Shown here: positions 37,301-45,307 of the stretch, in pieces
Layout: each line of letters opens with the position of its first letter
How positions within the stretch are numbered: the first letter of the stretch is position 1
From: Flavobacterium enshiense DK69
GTDB lineage: Bacteria; Bacteroidota; Bacteroidia; Flavobacteriales; Flavobacteriaceae
Direction: 5' to 3'
DNA: 64,000 bases
NCBI RefSeq assembly: GCF_000498495.1
Contig: NZ_AVCS01000008.1
Location: 103,232 to 167,231 of the forward strand
Notes under the pieces: generated by a model
Seen by the model: the letters and a program-made list of their open reading frames with translations, nothing else
Told to the model about the DNA's origin: nothing
Database searches by the model: none
Translations under genes and position numbers: made by a program

Positions 37301-38001
37301 ATCTGGATGTGCTTCCCGTATATATTCACGGAAATGCAGAGACTTTGCCTAAAGGCGATCACATTATTTACGATGAAAGCATCTCGGTGGTAATCGGCAA
37401 ACGAATCAAAGCCGATGACACTTCTTTCGGGTTGAATTATTCGGAACGCACCAAAAAAATAAACAAACATTTCAGGGAAGAATACGCTCTTTTAAGAAAG
37501 GATTTGGAAGATGAAAACTATTTCAAAAACAAGTTGCTGCTCAGTTTCCTCTATAAGGAACGAGATGTGATTGAAGCCGTGAAATCCGATTTCGCGCAGA
37601 GAAAATCATTATACTTCCGACTGAATCAGGTACTGAAGGATGATGCGAAAATTTTGCATATAGCTGATGATTTCGGACAATTGGACGCTTTGTTGGTTCT
37701 TCAGCAGCCAAAAAGAAAAGTCGAGAGTTTTATGCTGGATCCGGAGAAAAGAGATATTGCTTCGTCAAATTATATTTTGAAAAAGCGACGACTTACTTAT
37801 TTAGAGTCGGTTTCGGAAAATAATAAGAAAGCCGATGTTTTATTGGTTTCAGCCCAACACTCAGATTTTGTAAAGCAAATGGAACTGAACAATGTAAATC
37901 AAATCGTTTTAATTGATAATTTTGAATTGAAAAACCATTTTGTAGATCAGGGTTTTGAAGTAAACGGTAAGGAAGAGGGTTTATTGGTTTTAAAGAAATA
38001 A
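34333..38001 (+). CDS. Fusion: MMPL transporter + PlsC acyltransferase + methyltransferase-like domain
   Basis: 1222 residues starting on the base after the preceding stop. Residues ~1-840 form an RND/MMPL transporter (about 11-12 helices, two periplasmic loops, GVTIDYSLHILTHY and GHGVDFSIFM in helix 4-type positions). Residues ~880-1060 are a PlsC-type acyltransferase with NHTSFLD (~896) and FPEGSRS (~964). The last ~150 residues resemble a degenerate SAM-methyltransferase fold. I recall such trifunctional proteins as typical of flexirubin loci. It may acylate and extrude the pigment in one unit. Confidence 0.88.
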   Translation: MHIYFIRIHHFVQRNKLAAIGIALAFLLVFGFFASKIKFEEDITRIIPKNDKADVTAKVLQQLNFSDKITVIIEKGEGGTVDDMAETATVFLDSVASCNAYIKDIQGQVDEENIQETFDFVYNNLPLFLEDKDYDRIEQKLNKDSIEVQVDKNYRTLISPTGIVAKDFILNDPLGISFIALKKLQQLSIGDEFQLKNGFLVTKDESKLLLFINPKLSGSETEKNTLFVDKLTTIKTNLNKQFAEKASVDYFGASLIAVANAKQIKQDIITTILVSLGTLMLILILFYRKLLVPVIIFIPSIFGVLCAIACLYFIRTTISAISLSVGAVLLGVTIDYSLHILTHYKNNSDLKTLYKDITMPLIMSSSTTALAFLCLLFVNSEALKDLGIFAAISVVVSALFSLLVIPHLYYPKVGEQDRKTILDKAAGFSFERNKFLIISSVVVIIVSLFTFGKVKFNNNLSELNFVPTEIKKAEAKLEKATNLTSKSIYLASYGNSAEEALSNANSLFNTLASDKKNNTILNFSSIGGVVLSKEMQQQKIAKWNAFWTPEKKEALQHNLISAGSAIGFKPQSHQTFYDLLQSDFAPIGFETYAKVKALFLDEFVASKNGFYTISSVVKVSNEQRDAFVRKISKEKNVLAIDRQQMNETFLGKLRDDFNDLINYSFVAVILILFVFFRRIELVIVSTIPIVITGLVTAGVMGIFGIQLNIFSTIVCTLIFGHGVDFSIFMTSALQKEYTTGKDEMPTYRTSIILAALTTILAIGALIFAEHPALKSISSVSLIGVFAALLITFIFYPILFRICFINRTKKGKSPISLRLLLHSTLSFLYYGLGGLFFSFTGKMLLKILPVKKEVKMMWFRIIISKFMKSVLYSNPFVKKEIINRHGERFDKPSVIISNHTSFLDTLAVGMVTPKIIYLVNDWVYNSPIFGRVVKLAGYYPVSQGVEGSVEHLREKVEQGYSLMVFPEGSRSEDGVINRFHKGAFYLAEHFNLDVLPVYIHGNAETLPKGDHIIYDESISVVIGKRIKADDTSFGLNYSERTKKINKHFREEYALLRKDLEDENYFKNKLLLSFLYKERDVIEAVKSDFAQRKSLYFRLNQVLKDDAKILHIADDFGQLDALLVLQQPKRKVESFMLDPEKRDIASSNYILKKRRLTYLESVSENNKKADVLLVSAQHSDFVKQMELNNVNQIVLIDNFELKNHFVDQGFEVNGKEEGLLVLKK

Positions 38002-38004
38002 AAA

Positions 38005-39525
38005 GTGAATAAAAAGTACGACATAGTAATTGTTGGCAGCGGTTTGGGAGGATTGGTTTCGGCTATTATCCTTGCAAAGGAGGGAAAAAGCGTCTGCGTA
38101 CTGGAAAAGAACAACCAGTACGGGGGCAATCTGCAGACATTCGTACGTGAAAAAAGAATCTTTGATACCGGAATTCACTATATAGGAGGATTAGAAAAAG
38201 GCCAAAATCTTTATAGATATTTTTCCTACATTGGCATCATGGATCATCTTAAACTAAAAAAGATGGATGAGGATGGGTTCGATATTATTTCTTTTGGAGA
38301 AGATGGGGCCGAATACCCACATGCGCAAGGGTACGAGAATTTTATCCGGCAATTGTTGGTCTATTTTCCAGATGAAGAAAAGACCATCCGAGCGTATTGT
38401 GAAAAACTGATTTATACCTGTGACTCATTTCCATTGTATAATTTAAAGCGGGGCGGAGGGTATCAAAACGAAATCTTGTCTATTAACGCAAAAGCATATC
38501 TGGATGAATTAACGGATAATGAAAAGCTGAAAGCGGTTTTGGCAGGATCTAATTTTTTATATGCCGGGATTGCTGACAAGACACCGTTTTACGTTCATGC
38601 GCTTTCTGTAAATTCATATATTCAAAGTTCATGGCGTTGTATAAATGGGGGAAGTCAAATTACAAAACAGTTGATCAAACAACTCCGAAAATATGGAGGC
38701 GAAGTATATAAACACAGGGAAGTAGTTGCATTTGATTTTGAAGAGGATAAGCTGGCTTCTGTAAAAACGCGAAATGGGGAAGAATTTTTTGGTGATATTT
38801 TTATTTCCAATATAGAACCGAAAACGACCCTCAAAATGATAGGTGAGGATAAGTTCAGAAAATCCTATTACAGCAGGATTCAGAGTTTGGAGGTGCTGCC
38901 TTCGGCTTTTAGTTTGTATATTGTTTTTAAACCGGAATGTTTTCCTTATCTGAACCATAATTATTATCATTTCAGAGACAGCAGCCGGATTTGGAACGCG
39001 AATGAATACACCGAAGCTTCCTGGCCTGAGGCATATATGGCCTCTATGAATGTGTCTGAGGAGAATCAGGTTTGGGCCGAGAGCCTTACGGCAATCACCT
39101 ATCTGAAATTTGAGGAATTTTCAGAATGGGAAGACACGCAAAATACGGTTTCTCAGAAAGGAGACCGCGGCGCTTCGTATGAAGAATATAAAAGAGAAAA
39201 GGCTGAAGTTTTTATTGCCGAAATTGAGAAAAAATTTCCCGGGATACGCGATTGCATTCTATCGGTACACACATCTACTCCGCTTTCCTATCGGGATTAT
39301 ATCGGAGGGTATAAAGGAAATTTATATGGTTATGTCAAAGATTCGAGTAATCCGATGAAAACCTTCATTTCGCCAAAAACCAAAATTGAAAACCTTTTTA
39401 TGACAGGGCAAAGTGTCAATATGCATGGCGTTTTGGGAGTAACTATCGGTGCTGTTGCTACTTGTTCGGAAATTTTGGGAGACGATTATCTTATAGATAA
39501 AATTAACCGCGAGCTGGAACAGTAA
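38005..39525 (+). CDS. Phytoene desaturase/CrtH-like FAD oxidoreductase
   Basis: 506 residues starting at GTG 38005. The FAD fold is IVIVGSGLGGLVSA (~8-21) followed by a GG-x-L-Q segment (YGGNLQTF). The C-terminus has the family block MTGQSVNMHGVLGVTIGA. Related enzymes desaturate or isomerise polyenes such as carotenoids. No carotenoid gene is near, so it may act on the flexirubin polyene, for example setting all-trans geometry or oxidising a bond. Confidence 0.88.
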   Translation: MNKKYDIVIVGSGLGGLVSAIILAKEGKSVCVLEKNNQYGGNLQTFVREKRIFDTGIHYIGGLEKGQNLYRYFSYIGIMDHLKLKKMDEDGFDIISFGEDGAEYPHAQGYENFIRQLLVYFPDEEKTIRAYCEKLIYTCDSFPLYNLKRGGGYQNEILSINAKAYLDELTDNEKLKAVLAGSNFLYAGIADKTPFYVHALSVNSYIQSSWRCINGGSQITKQLIKQLRKYGGEVYKHREVVAFDFEEDKLASVKTRNGEEFFGDIFISNIEPKTTLKMIGEDKFRKSYYSRIQSLEVLPSAFSLYIVFKPECFPYLNHNYYHFRDSSRIWNANEYTEASWPEAYMASMNVSEENQVWAESLTAITYLKFEEFSEWEDTQNTVSQKGDRGASYEEYKREKAEVFIAEIEKKFPGIRDCILSVHTSTPLSYRDYIGGYKGNLYGYVKDSSNPMKTFISPKTKIENLFMTGQSVNMHGVLGVTIGAVATCSEILGDDYLIDKINRELEQ

Positions 39526-39526
39526 T

Positions 39527-41188
39527 ATGAAAAAAAGGATTCAAATATTGCTTTTTATAGGGCTGGCTTTTTGCCTGTTTTCCTGTGGTACGTATAAGTC
39601 GGTTCATCACCAGCCCATTACTGAAGGATATAATCAGGAAAAACCGGTAGTGACAAAATATTCGGATACCCTTTTTTCTTCGGGAACCAATTATCTTATT
39701 AAGAACAAACAACAGCTTTGGGAATTGTATGTTTCCGGAGATGCACTTCAGCTTGGACTTATAAATGGTGCTCTTAGTGATACATTGATAAAAAAACAGG
39801 AACGTGTATTTTTCACCAAAATTAAAGATATCATTCCGTCTAAATTTAAGCAAAGAATATTGCGGAATTTTCTGAAATGGTACAATCGAAAATTGTATCT
39901 CAATGTTCCGGAAGAATACCAAACTGAAATTTATGGTGTTTCCCGATATAATTCTGACGATTACCAGTTTATCGCTCCCAATTATTTGCGTTCACTGTAT
40001 CTTCATGCGGCCCATGATATCGGACATGCTTTGCAGGATTTGGCTTTGGTGGGATGTTCATCAATGGCTGCCTGGGGAGATAAAACCACTGATGGCGAAT
40101 TGTTAATCGGAAGAAATTTCGATTTTTATGCAGGTGATGAATTTGCTCAGGATAAAATTGTCGCTTTTGTAAGGCCAGAAAAGGGTCATCCGTTTATGTC
40201 GGTTACCTGGGGAGGCATGATAGGAGTTGTTTCAGGCATGAATCTCGAAGGGTTAACTGTAACTATAAATTCAGGGAAATCGGAAATTCCTTTTGTCGCA
40301 AAAACACCTATTTCTATTGTGGCGAGAGAGATTTTGCAATATGCCTCAACTATCGATGAAGCGATTGCCATTGCTAAAAATAGAGCCGTTTTTGTGTCTG
40401 AATCCATAATGATAGGCAGTGCGCATGATAAAAAAGCGGTTTTGATAGAGGTTTCTCCTGAAAAATTTGGTGTTTATGAAGTAGTAAACAGTAACCAGTT
40501 GGTTTGCTCCAATCATTTTCAGAGTGATGCCTACCAATCAGACGAACGAAATAAGGAACATATTGTCGAAAGCCATTCCAAATACCGTTTCGATCGGATG
40601 CTGGAATTATTGGCCGAGAAAGACAAAATGGATCCCCAAAAAATGGCTGAAATACTTCGGAATACACAAGGGTTGAAAAATACTCAGCTAGGTTATGGCA
40701 ATGAAAAATCGGTAAACCAGCTATTGACACATCACAGTGTTATTTTTAAGCCTGAAAGCAGAATGGCGTGGGTGTCATCAAATCCTTATCAATTGGGTGA
40801 ATTTGTGGCCTATGATCTCAAAGCGATTTTCAGTAAAAAAGGGAATGATTTTATGGTTTTAGGGACAGATTCGGCTAACATTCCGAAAGACCCTTTTTTA
40901 AGCACAGCAGCTTATCGTAATTATGAAGAATTCAGGTGCCAGGACAGAGTTATTGATGAAGCCATTAAAGAAGATGTTAAGTTAAGCGCCGGTTTTATTA
41001 AAGACTATCAGAATAACAACCCTGATTTTTGGCGTGTGTACTTTAAAACGGGAAAATACTATTATGAAAAGGGATGGGATGCAGCTGCTAAAATAGAATT
41101 TGAAAAAGCCCTTGCCAAAGAAATTACAACTGTCCCAGATCGGTTACTTATAGAAGACTATCTGAGAAAAATAAATAATAAACGCTGA
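39527..41188 (+). CDS. C45-family Ntn hydrolase/acyltransferase lipoprotein
   Basis: 553 residues. Lipobox LFSC with Cys20, so anchored in an envelope membrane. The Ntn nucleophile is Cys177 in VGCSSMAAWG, followed by the family pattern DGELLIGRNFDF. Relatives are acyl-CoA:6-aminopenicillanate acyltransferase and acid ceramidase-like amidases, made as a precursor that cleaves itself before Cys177. The last ~60 residues look TPR-like. It could acylate, deacylate or mature the pigment outside the cytoplasm. It overlaps the ligase start by one base. Confidence 0.85.
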   Translation: MKKRIQILLFIGLAFCLFSCGTYKSVHHQPITEGYNQEKPVVTKYSDTLFSSGTNYLIKNKQQLWELYVSGDALQLGLINGALSDTLIKKQERVFFTKIKDIIPSKFKQRILRNFLKWYNRKLYLNVPEEYQTEIYGVSRYNSDDYQFIAPNYLRSLYLHAAHDIGHALQDLALVGCSSMAAWGDKTTDGELLIGRNFDFYAGDEFAQDKIVAFVRPEKGHPFMSVTWGGMIGVVSGMNLEGLTVTINSGKSEIPFVAKTPISIVAREILQYASTIDEAIAIAKNRAVFVSESIMIGSAHDKKAVLIEVSPEKFGVYEVVNSNQLVCSNHFQSDAYQSDERNKEHIVESHSKYRFDRMLELLAEKDKMDPQKMAEILRNTQGLKNTQLGYGNEKSVNQLLTHHSVIFKPESRMAWVSSNPYQLGEFVAYDLKAIFSKKGNDFMVLGTDSANIPKDPFLSTAAYRNYEEFRCQDRVIDEAIKEDVKLSAGFIKDYQNNNPDFWRVYFKTGKYYYEKGWDAAAKIEFEKALAKEITTVPDRLLIEDYLRKINNKR

Positions 41189-42477
41189 TGATACCAGCAA
41201 TAGAAAAAGCAACATCGCAGGAAATTAATGCGCTTCAGGAACAAAAGTTGCAGGAAACACTAGCGTATTTAAGTGAAAAATCACCTTATTACAAGGCGCT
41301 GTTCACTCGTGAAAAAATTAATATTAAGTCTGTAAAAACTATCAAAGATTTACAGCAGCTACCCACTACTTCTAAAACAGATCTTCAGGTAGATAATGAG
41401 GCCTTTTTTTGTGTGCCCATGCATGAAATTATAGACTATGCAACAACCTCCGGAACATTGGGCAGTCCGGTTACATTTGGTTTGACCGATAAGGATTTGG
41501 ACCGATTGGCTTATAATGAAGCTATTTCGTTTGCTTGTGCCGGTATTCAAAAAGGGGATGTGGTGCAGTTGATGACAACGTTGGACAGAAGGTTTATGGC
41601 AGGTCTTGCGTATTTTCTGGGTTTGCGAAAACTGGGGGCAGGCATTATCAGGGTTGGAGCCGGCATACCCGAATTGCAATGGGATTCGATTCTGAAATAC
41701 AAACCCAAGTATTTGATAGCTGTTCCTTCTTTTTTGTTGAAAATGATTGAATATGCCGAAAATAGAGGGATTGACTATAATGCTTCAAGCGTAAAAGGTG
41801 TGATTTGCATTGGTGAATCATTGCGCAATCAGGATTTTTCCCCTACGGTTTTAGCTGAAAAAATCACTTCAAAATGGGATCTGCAGTTGTTTTCGACTTA
41901 TGCTTCAACGGAGATGAGTACCGCTTTTACGGAATGCGAGTATTTTCAGGGAGGGCATCAGCATCCGGAACTGATCATCACCGAAGTTTTAGATGATAAC
42001 GACAACCCGGTAGCGGAAGGGGAAAGCGGAGAGTTGACCATTACGACTTTAGGTGTAGAGGCTATGCCGTTATTGCGTTTTAAAACGGGCGATATCGTTA
42101 AACTGCATACATCACCGTGTGCCTGCGGAAAAAATACACCACGGGTTGGTCCGGTAATTGGCCGCAAGCAACACATGATAAAATACAAAGGAACGACACT
42201 TTATCCGCCGGCCATGCATGATCTGCTGACTTATTTCGAAGGTGTTCAAAGCCATTTGATAGAGATTTCCTCCAACGAGCTTGGGACGGATGAGATTTTG
42301 ATTCGTATAGCTTCTAATAATCCTTCAGAAGAATTGTTGAATCATATAAAAGATCATTTCAGGGCAAAGTTGCGCGTTTCGCCAAAAGTTGAATTTGTTG
42401 CAAAAGATATACTAAATAATATTATATTTGCACCAGAAAGCCGTAAACCTATAACTTTTATAGACAAGCGAGCTTAA
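41188..42477 (+). CDS. PaaK-like adenylate-forming ligase, likely 4-coumarate activating
   Basis: 429 residues. Nucleotide loop TTSGTLGSPV (~88-97), YASTEMS, and the C-terminal block KTGDIVKLHTSPCACGKNTPR typical of phenylacetate-CoA ligases. With tyrosine ammonia-lyase at the other end of the operon, the natural substrate is 4-coumarate (or a methylated form), loaded on an ACP or CoA to prime the polyene. It is the last gene before tRNA-Ala; the tRNA promoter appears to lie in its 3' end. Confidence 0.88.
   Translation: MIPAIEKATSQEINALQEQKLQETLAYLSEKSPYYKALFTREKINIKSVKTIKDLQQLPTTSKTDLQVDNEAFFCVPMHEIIDYATTSGTLGSPVTFGLTDKDLDRLAYNEAISFACAGIQKGDVVQLMTTLDRRFMAGLAYFLGLRKLGAGIIRVGAGIPELQWDSILKYKPKYLIAVPSFLLKMIEYAENRGIDYNASSVKGVICIGESLRNQDFSPTVLAEKITSKWDLQLFSTYASTEMSTAFTECEYFQGGHQHPELIITEVLDDNDNPVAEGESGELTITTLGVEAMPLLRFKTGDIVKLHTSPCACGKNTPRVGPVIGRKQHMIKYKGTTLYPPAMHDLLTYFEGVQSHLIEISSNELGTDEILIRIASNNPSEELLNHIKDHFRAKLRVSPKVEFVAKDILNNIIFAPESRKPITFIDKRA
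42398..42430 (+). promoter_or_regulatory. Promoter of tRNA-Ala inside the ligase gene
   Basis: TTG at 42398-42400, 22 bp, then TATATTTG at 42423-42430, both within the last 80 bp of the ligase coding sequence. Initiation would fall ~47 bp before the tRNA. Confidence 0.45.
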
Positions 42478-42483
42478 AATATT

Positions 42484-42560
42484 GGGGATGTAGCTCAGTT
42501 GGCTAGAGTGCTTGACTGGCAGTCAAGAGGTCGTGGGTTCGAGCCCCATCTTCTCCACCA
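42484..42560 (+). tRNA. tRNA-Ala (anticodon GGC), island attachment site
   Basis: 77 nt. Acceptor GGGGATG / CTTCTCC has one T-T mismatch and keeps G3:U70, the alanine identity pair. Anticodon stem CTTGA / TCAAG around CTGGCAG gives anticodon GGC. T arm GTGGG-TTCGAGC-CCCAT; A73 and CCA are encoded. Its 3' half is repeated at 61754, so the island entered here and supplied the present 3' half. Confidence 0.96.
42512..42555 (+). repeat. attL, 44-bp direct repeat
   Basis: Identical to 61754-61797. It runs from the anticodon stem to the acceptor arm of tRNA-Ala, and identity stops at the base before the end of the acceptor stem (C here, T at the right end). Confidence 0.93.
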
Positions 42561-42570
42561 AGAAAAATAA

Positions 42571-42603
42571 GGCACTTACAGATTTACTGTAGGTGCTTTT
42601 TTA
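42571..42603 (+). terminator. Element-borne terminator of tRNA-Ala
   Basis: 10-bp stem GCACTTACAG / CTGTAGGTGC with a 5-nt loop, then TTTTTTATTTT. It differs from the terminator after attR (61812), so the island brought its own. Confidence 0.88.
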
Positions 42604-42608
42604 TTTTC

Positions 42609-42629
42609 CCTGCAACATACCTGCAACAT
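42609..42629 (+). repeat. Paired CCTGCAACAT repeat next to attL
   Basis: CCTGCAACAT occurs twice with an 11-bp period, about 55 bp inside attL. Position and spacing would suit arm-type integrase or accessory-protein sites. Confidence 0.4.
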
Positions 42630-42645
42630 TTTGTATTTTTACTAA

Positions 42646-43527
42646 ATGAAAAGCACTTTAGAGAATCCGTTATATTTTTTCGAAAGTATCAATGATGAGG
42701 TACGCATAAAAAAAATATTAGATTACAATCTTCATTTTTCCAACTATATATCTTACATCATAGAACTTCCAAATGATATATTTTATGAGGAAAGAGACGA
42801 ATTTGGAAATGTTACAAAAGGAGTAACAACAGTAGAACGTGAATTAACTAGTCTACTGTTAAGGAAGCTTGAGGTTTCAAAAGAACTGATGAAAAACTCT
42901 TATATAAAAAATGAGCCACATCAAAATCGAAATTATTTAAATATTCAGTTCAATACCATACAAAATATTATATTCAAAAATGCCGATTTAATAAACAGAT
43001 ATCCTTGCCTTTTATTGCCACTAAGAGGGTTGGTAGAATTTATCAATGATATACTGCTGTATCCTGACATGGAAAAATTTGAGTTAAATGAAGATGGAAT
43101 TCAATTTGAGCCCTCTTCAGATCAGCAAGGTTCATTTATACTCAAAACAGATAGAGAAATAATCCATGAGGTTTTGGATTATATGAAGGGTGAAAATGAA
43201 AAACGAGAAACAATCCTCAGTGCAGAAGATTTCAACCAACTTATGGAATATACAACATACCTAATTGAACAGGAACAAATTCCAGAAATCACAAAGCAGT
43301 TAAAACCAAAGTTACCGAATGAATTAATTCGGTTTACTTTCGCAGTTTTACATAGAGAACTTTACACTACAAAAAGGAAACGAGTATATTTCTATGATTT
43401 TATTAAATTAGTTTTTGAAAATTTTAAAAATACCAGTTTAAAATCTATCGAAAGCCAGTTTGGCACAAAACCAAGGATTTATCCACATTCTTTTATACCG
43501 GAAATAATAAAAAAACACATAGAATAA
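42646..43527 (+). CDS. Unknown island protein, first gene after attL
   Basis: 293 residues, no signal peptide or membrane segment. It is acidic and helical, with a C-terminal basic stretch (HRELYTTKRKRVYFYDF) followed by SIESQFGTKPRIYPHSFIPEII. I do not recognise a family. Proteins of this size are frequent beside integrases in Bacteroidetes islands; a regulatory or DNA-processing role would fit, but that is only context. Confidence 0.75.
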   Translation: MKSTLENPLYFFESINDEVRIKKILDYNLHFSNYISYIIELPNDIFYEERDEFGNVTKGVTTVERELTSLLLRKLEVSKELMKNSYIKNEPHQNRNYLNIQFNTIQNIIFKNADLINRYPCLLLPLRGLVEFINDILLYPDMEKFELNEDGIQFEPSSDQQGSFILKTDREIIHEVLDYMKGENEKRETILSAEDFNQLMEYTTYLIEQEQIPEITKQLKPKLPNELIRFTFAVLHRELYTTKRKRVYFYDFIKLVFENFKNTSLKSIESQFGTKPRIYPHSFIPEIIKKHIE

Positions 43528-43674
43528 TTGCGTTTTTAAGCATCTACATTATTTCTACAAAATTTGTATTCTTCTACAAATTAAAAACTTCCTCTACAAT
43601 ACTTCTAATTTAATCTTTGCCTCTGAAAACCTGAACCTGCAAGTGTAAAAAATCAGGTTCATAAAAGAAGAAAG

Positions 43675-43968
43675 ATGAATGTATTAAAATCAGAAAAAAA
43701 TCTTCACACGGTTCAAATAATATCCCAAAAAGAGATATTGAGCTTCAAAGAAGCTTTGGTTTACTTAGATGTTTCGAAGTCATTTTTATACAAGTTAACT
43801 TCAAAAAGAATAATAGTGTTTACCAAACCAAATGGGGGTAAAATTTATTTTCAGAAGAAAGATTTGGATAATTGGATGTTACAGAATTCATCAAATTGTG
43901 AACAAGAGTTAGAGGGTGAAATTTCAAACCATTTAAGAAGAAATTACAATGGAAAGAAGATCGATTAG
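43675..43968 (+). CDS. Excisionase-like helix-turn-helix protein
   Basis: 97 residues. A winged helix-turn-helix of the MerR/Xis type (~23-75): LSFKEALVYLDVSKSFLYKLTSKRIIVFTKPNGGKIYF-type pattern, with a DLDNWM end. Such proteins direct excision by the integrase or regulate it. The 147-bp gap before it carries three TCTACAA-like copies (43555-43605) that may be its binding sites. It overlaps the next gene by 20 bp. Confidence 0.82.
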   Translation: MNVLKSEKNLHTVQIISQKEILSFKEALVYLDVSKSFLYKLTSKRIIVFTKPNGGKIYFQKKDLDNWMLQNSSNCEQELEGEISNHLRRNYNGKKID

Positions 43969-45226
43969 TGAAGAAGTGTACAGTAAGCTTCCAGCTGAGC
44001 TTCAGGAGCTTACTAAATATTTTGGAGGGAGAGAAAAAGATATCGTTTTGTTGTCAAGCTTAACAGTATTAAGTAATTGTTTCCCGAATGTTTATGGGGT
44101 CTATGATGGGAATAATGTTTATCCACATTTGTATCTTGTTATTATTGCTCCTGCGGCTTCAGGTAAAGGGGTGATGAATAAATCGAGAATACTTATTGAA
44201 AAGATTCATGATAAAGTTTTTAAGGATACTTTGCAAAAATTTAAAGAATATGAAAATCGAAAAAAGGTAGCAAAGGAAAAGGTTAGTGAAGAATATCCTG
44301 TAGTAATTGTGAAAATTTTGCCTGCAAATATTAGCACATCCGAGATGTACTCTTTTTTGGATTGTAGTAATCATGGGTTGATTATTATAGAATCAGAGGC
44401 AGATACAATCAGCATTATGTTGAAGAATGATTGGAGTAATTACTCAGATGTACTTCGGAAAGCCTTCCATCATGAACCAATATCTATTAGTAGGAAAATT
44501 GATAAGCTTTTCAAATATATAAAAGAGCCAAAATTAGCTGTGTTAATTTCAGGAACTCCAGATCAATTGCAGCCTCTTATTAAGTCTAAAGAGAACGGAT
44601 TGTACTCCAGATTTATGGTCTATAATTTTGATGAAATTAGTCCATTTTTTAAAGATGTTTTTTCACAAGAAACAACAGAGGTCCAGTTGGCTTTTGAAAA
44701 CATGGGAATGAGAATTTTTGATCTTTATTATAAACTTATTAGACTTCAAAAGCCAATAGAATTTTTATTTACAGAAAATCAAAAAAAAATGTTTAAGGAG
44801 AAAATGGATATAATTAGAAATGATGTAATTGTGAATCATTCACCAGGGTTTGTTTCTATTGTTCATAGACATGGGCTTATGTTATATCGGTTAGCTATGA
44901 TATTGACTGTTTTAAGAGGAACGGAAGATATTCACGAAAAGGAAAAGGTTTTTTGCGATGATATAGATTTCGCAGTTGCATTTGAGTTAATGGAAATCGT
45001 GTTGGGACATAGTCAATATACCTATAATACAATTGAAACATGTGGCTTATCTAGTCAGGATGAAGAAATCTTAGATCAATTGAAAGACACTTTTACAAGA
45101 AAAGAGGCTGTTGAAGTTGGAGAAAAAATGGGCATACTTCAAAGGACAATTGACGATAAGTTAGTCCAGTTTCGAAATAAGCGATTCATTAAAAAAATCA
45201 AAAGAGGAGAGTTTAAAAAATTATAA
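43949..45226 (+). CDS. DUF3987-type primase/helicase-like protein
   Basis: 425 residues. P-loop variant APAASGKGVM (~71-80), Walker B-like LIIIESEAD, and SGTPDQLQPL follow the DUF3987 family, which sits at the place of the replicative primase-helicase in many Bacteroidetes islands and phages. It likely helps replicate the excised element. The start overlaps the HTH gene. Confidence 0.78.
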   Translation: MERRSISEEVYSKLPAELQELTKYFGGREKDIVLLSSLTVLSNCFPNVYGVYDGNNVYPHLYLVIIAPAASGKGVMNKSRILIEKIHDKVFKDTLQKFKEYENRKKVAKEKVSEEYPVVIVKILPANISTSEMYSFLDCSNHGLIIIESEADTISIMLKNDWSNYSDVLRKAFHHEPISISRKIDKLFKYIKEPKLAVLISGTPDQLQPLIKSKENGLYSRFMVYNFDEISPFFKDVFSQETTEVQLAFENMGMRIFDLYYKLIRLQKPIEFLFTENQKKMFKEKMDIIRNDVIVNHSPGFVSIVHRHGLMLYRLAMILTVLRGTEDIHEKEKVFCDDIDFAVAFELMEIVLGHSQYTYNTIETCGLSSQDEEILDQLKDTFTRKEAVEVGEKMGILQRTIDDKLVQFRNKRFIKKIKRGEFKKL

Positions 45227-45232
45227 TGTAAC

Positions 45233-45261
45233 TCTGTAATTACTGTAATTACTGTAATACA
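45233..45261 (+). repeat. Three 9-bp iterons upstream of the integrase
   Basis: CTGTAATTA occurs three times head to tail (the last copy CTGTAATAC), followed by AG. The same 9-mer with one change appears inverted near attR at 61551-61586. It lies 47 bp before the integrase ATG. Confidence 0.75.
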
Positions 45262-45283
45262 GCCTCAATTCTGGGGCAGTTTT
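45262..45283 (+). terminator. Weak hairpin between DUF3987 gene and integrase
   Basis: 6-bp stem GCCTCA / TGGGGC (one G-T pair), loop ATTC, then AGTTTTATT. It may end the upstream transcript or attenuate the integrase. Confidence 0.4.
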
Positions 45284-45307
45284 ATTCACTATTAAAGTAT
45301 TAGAATT

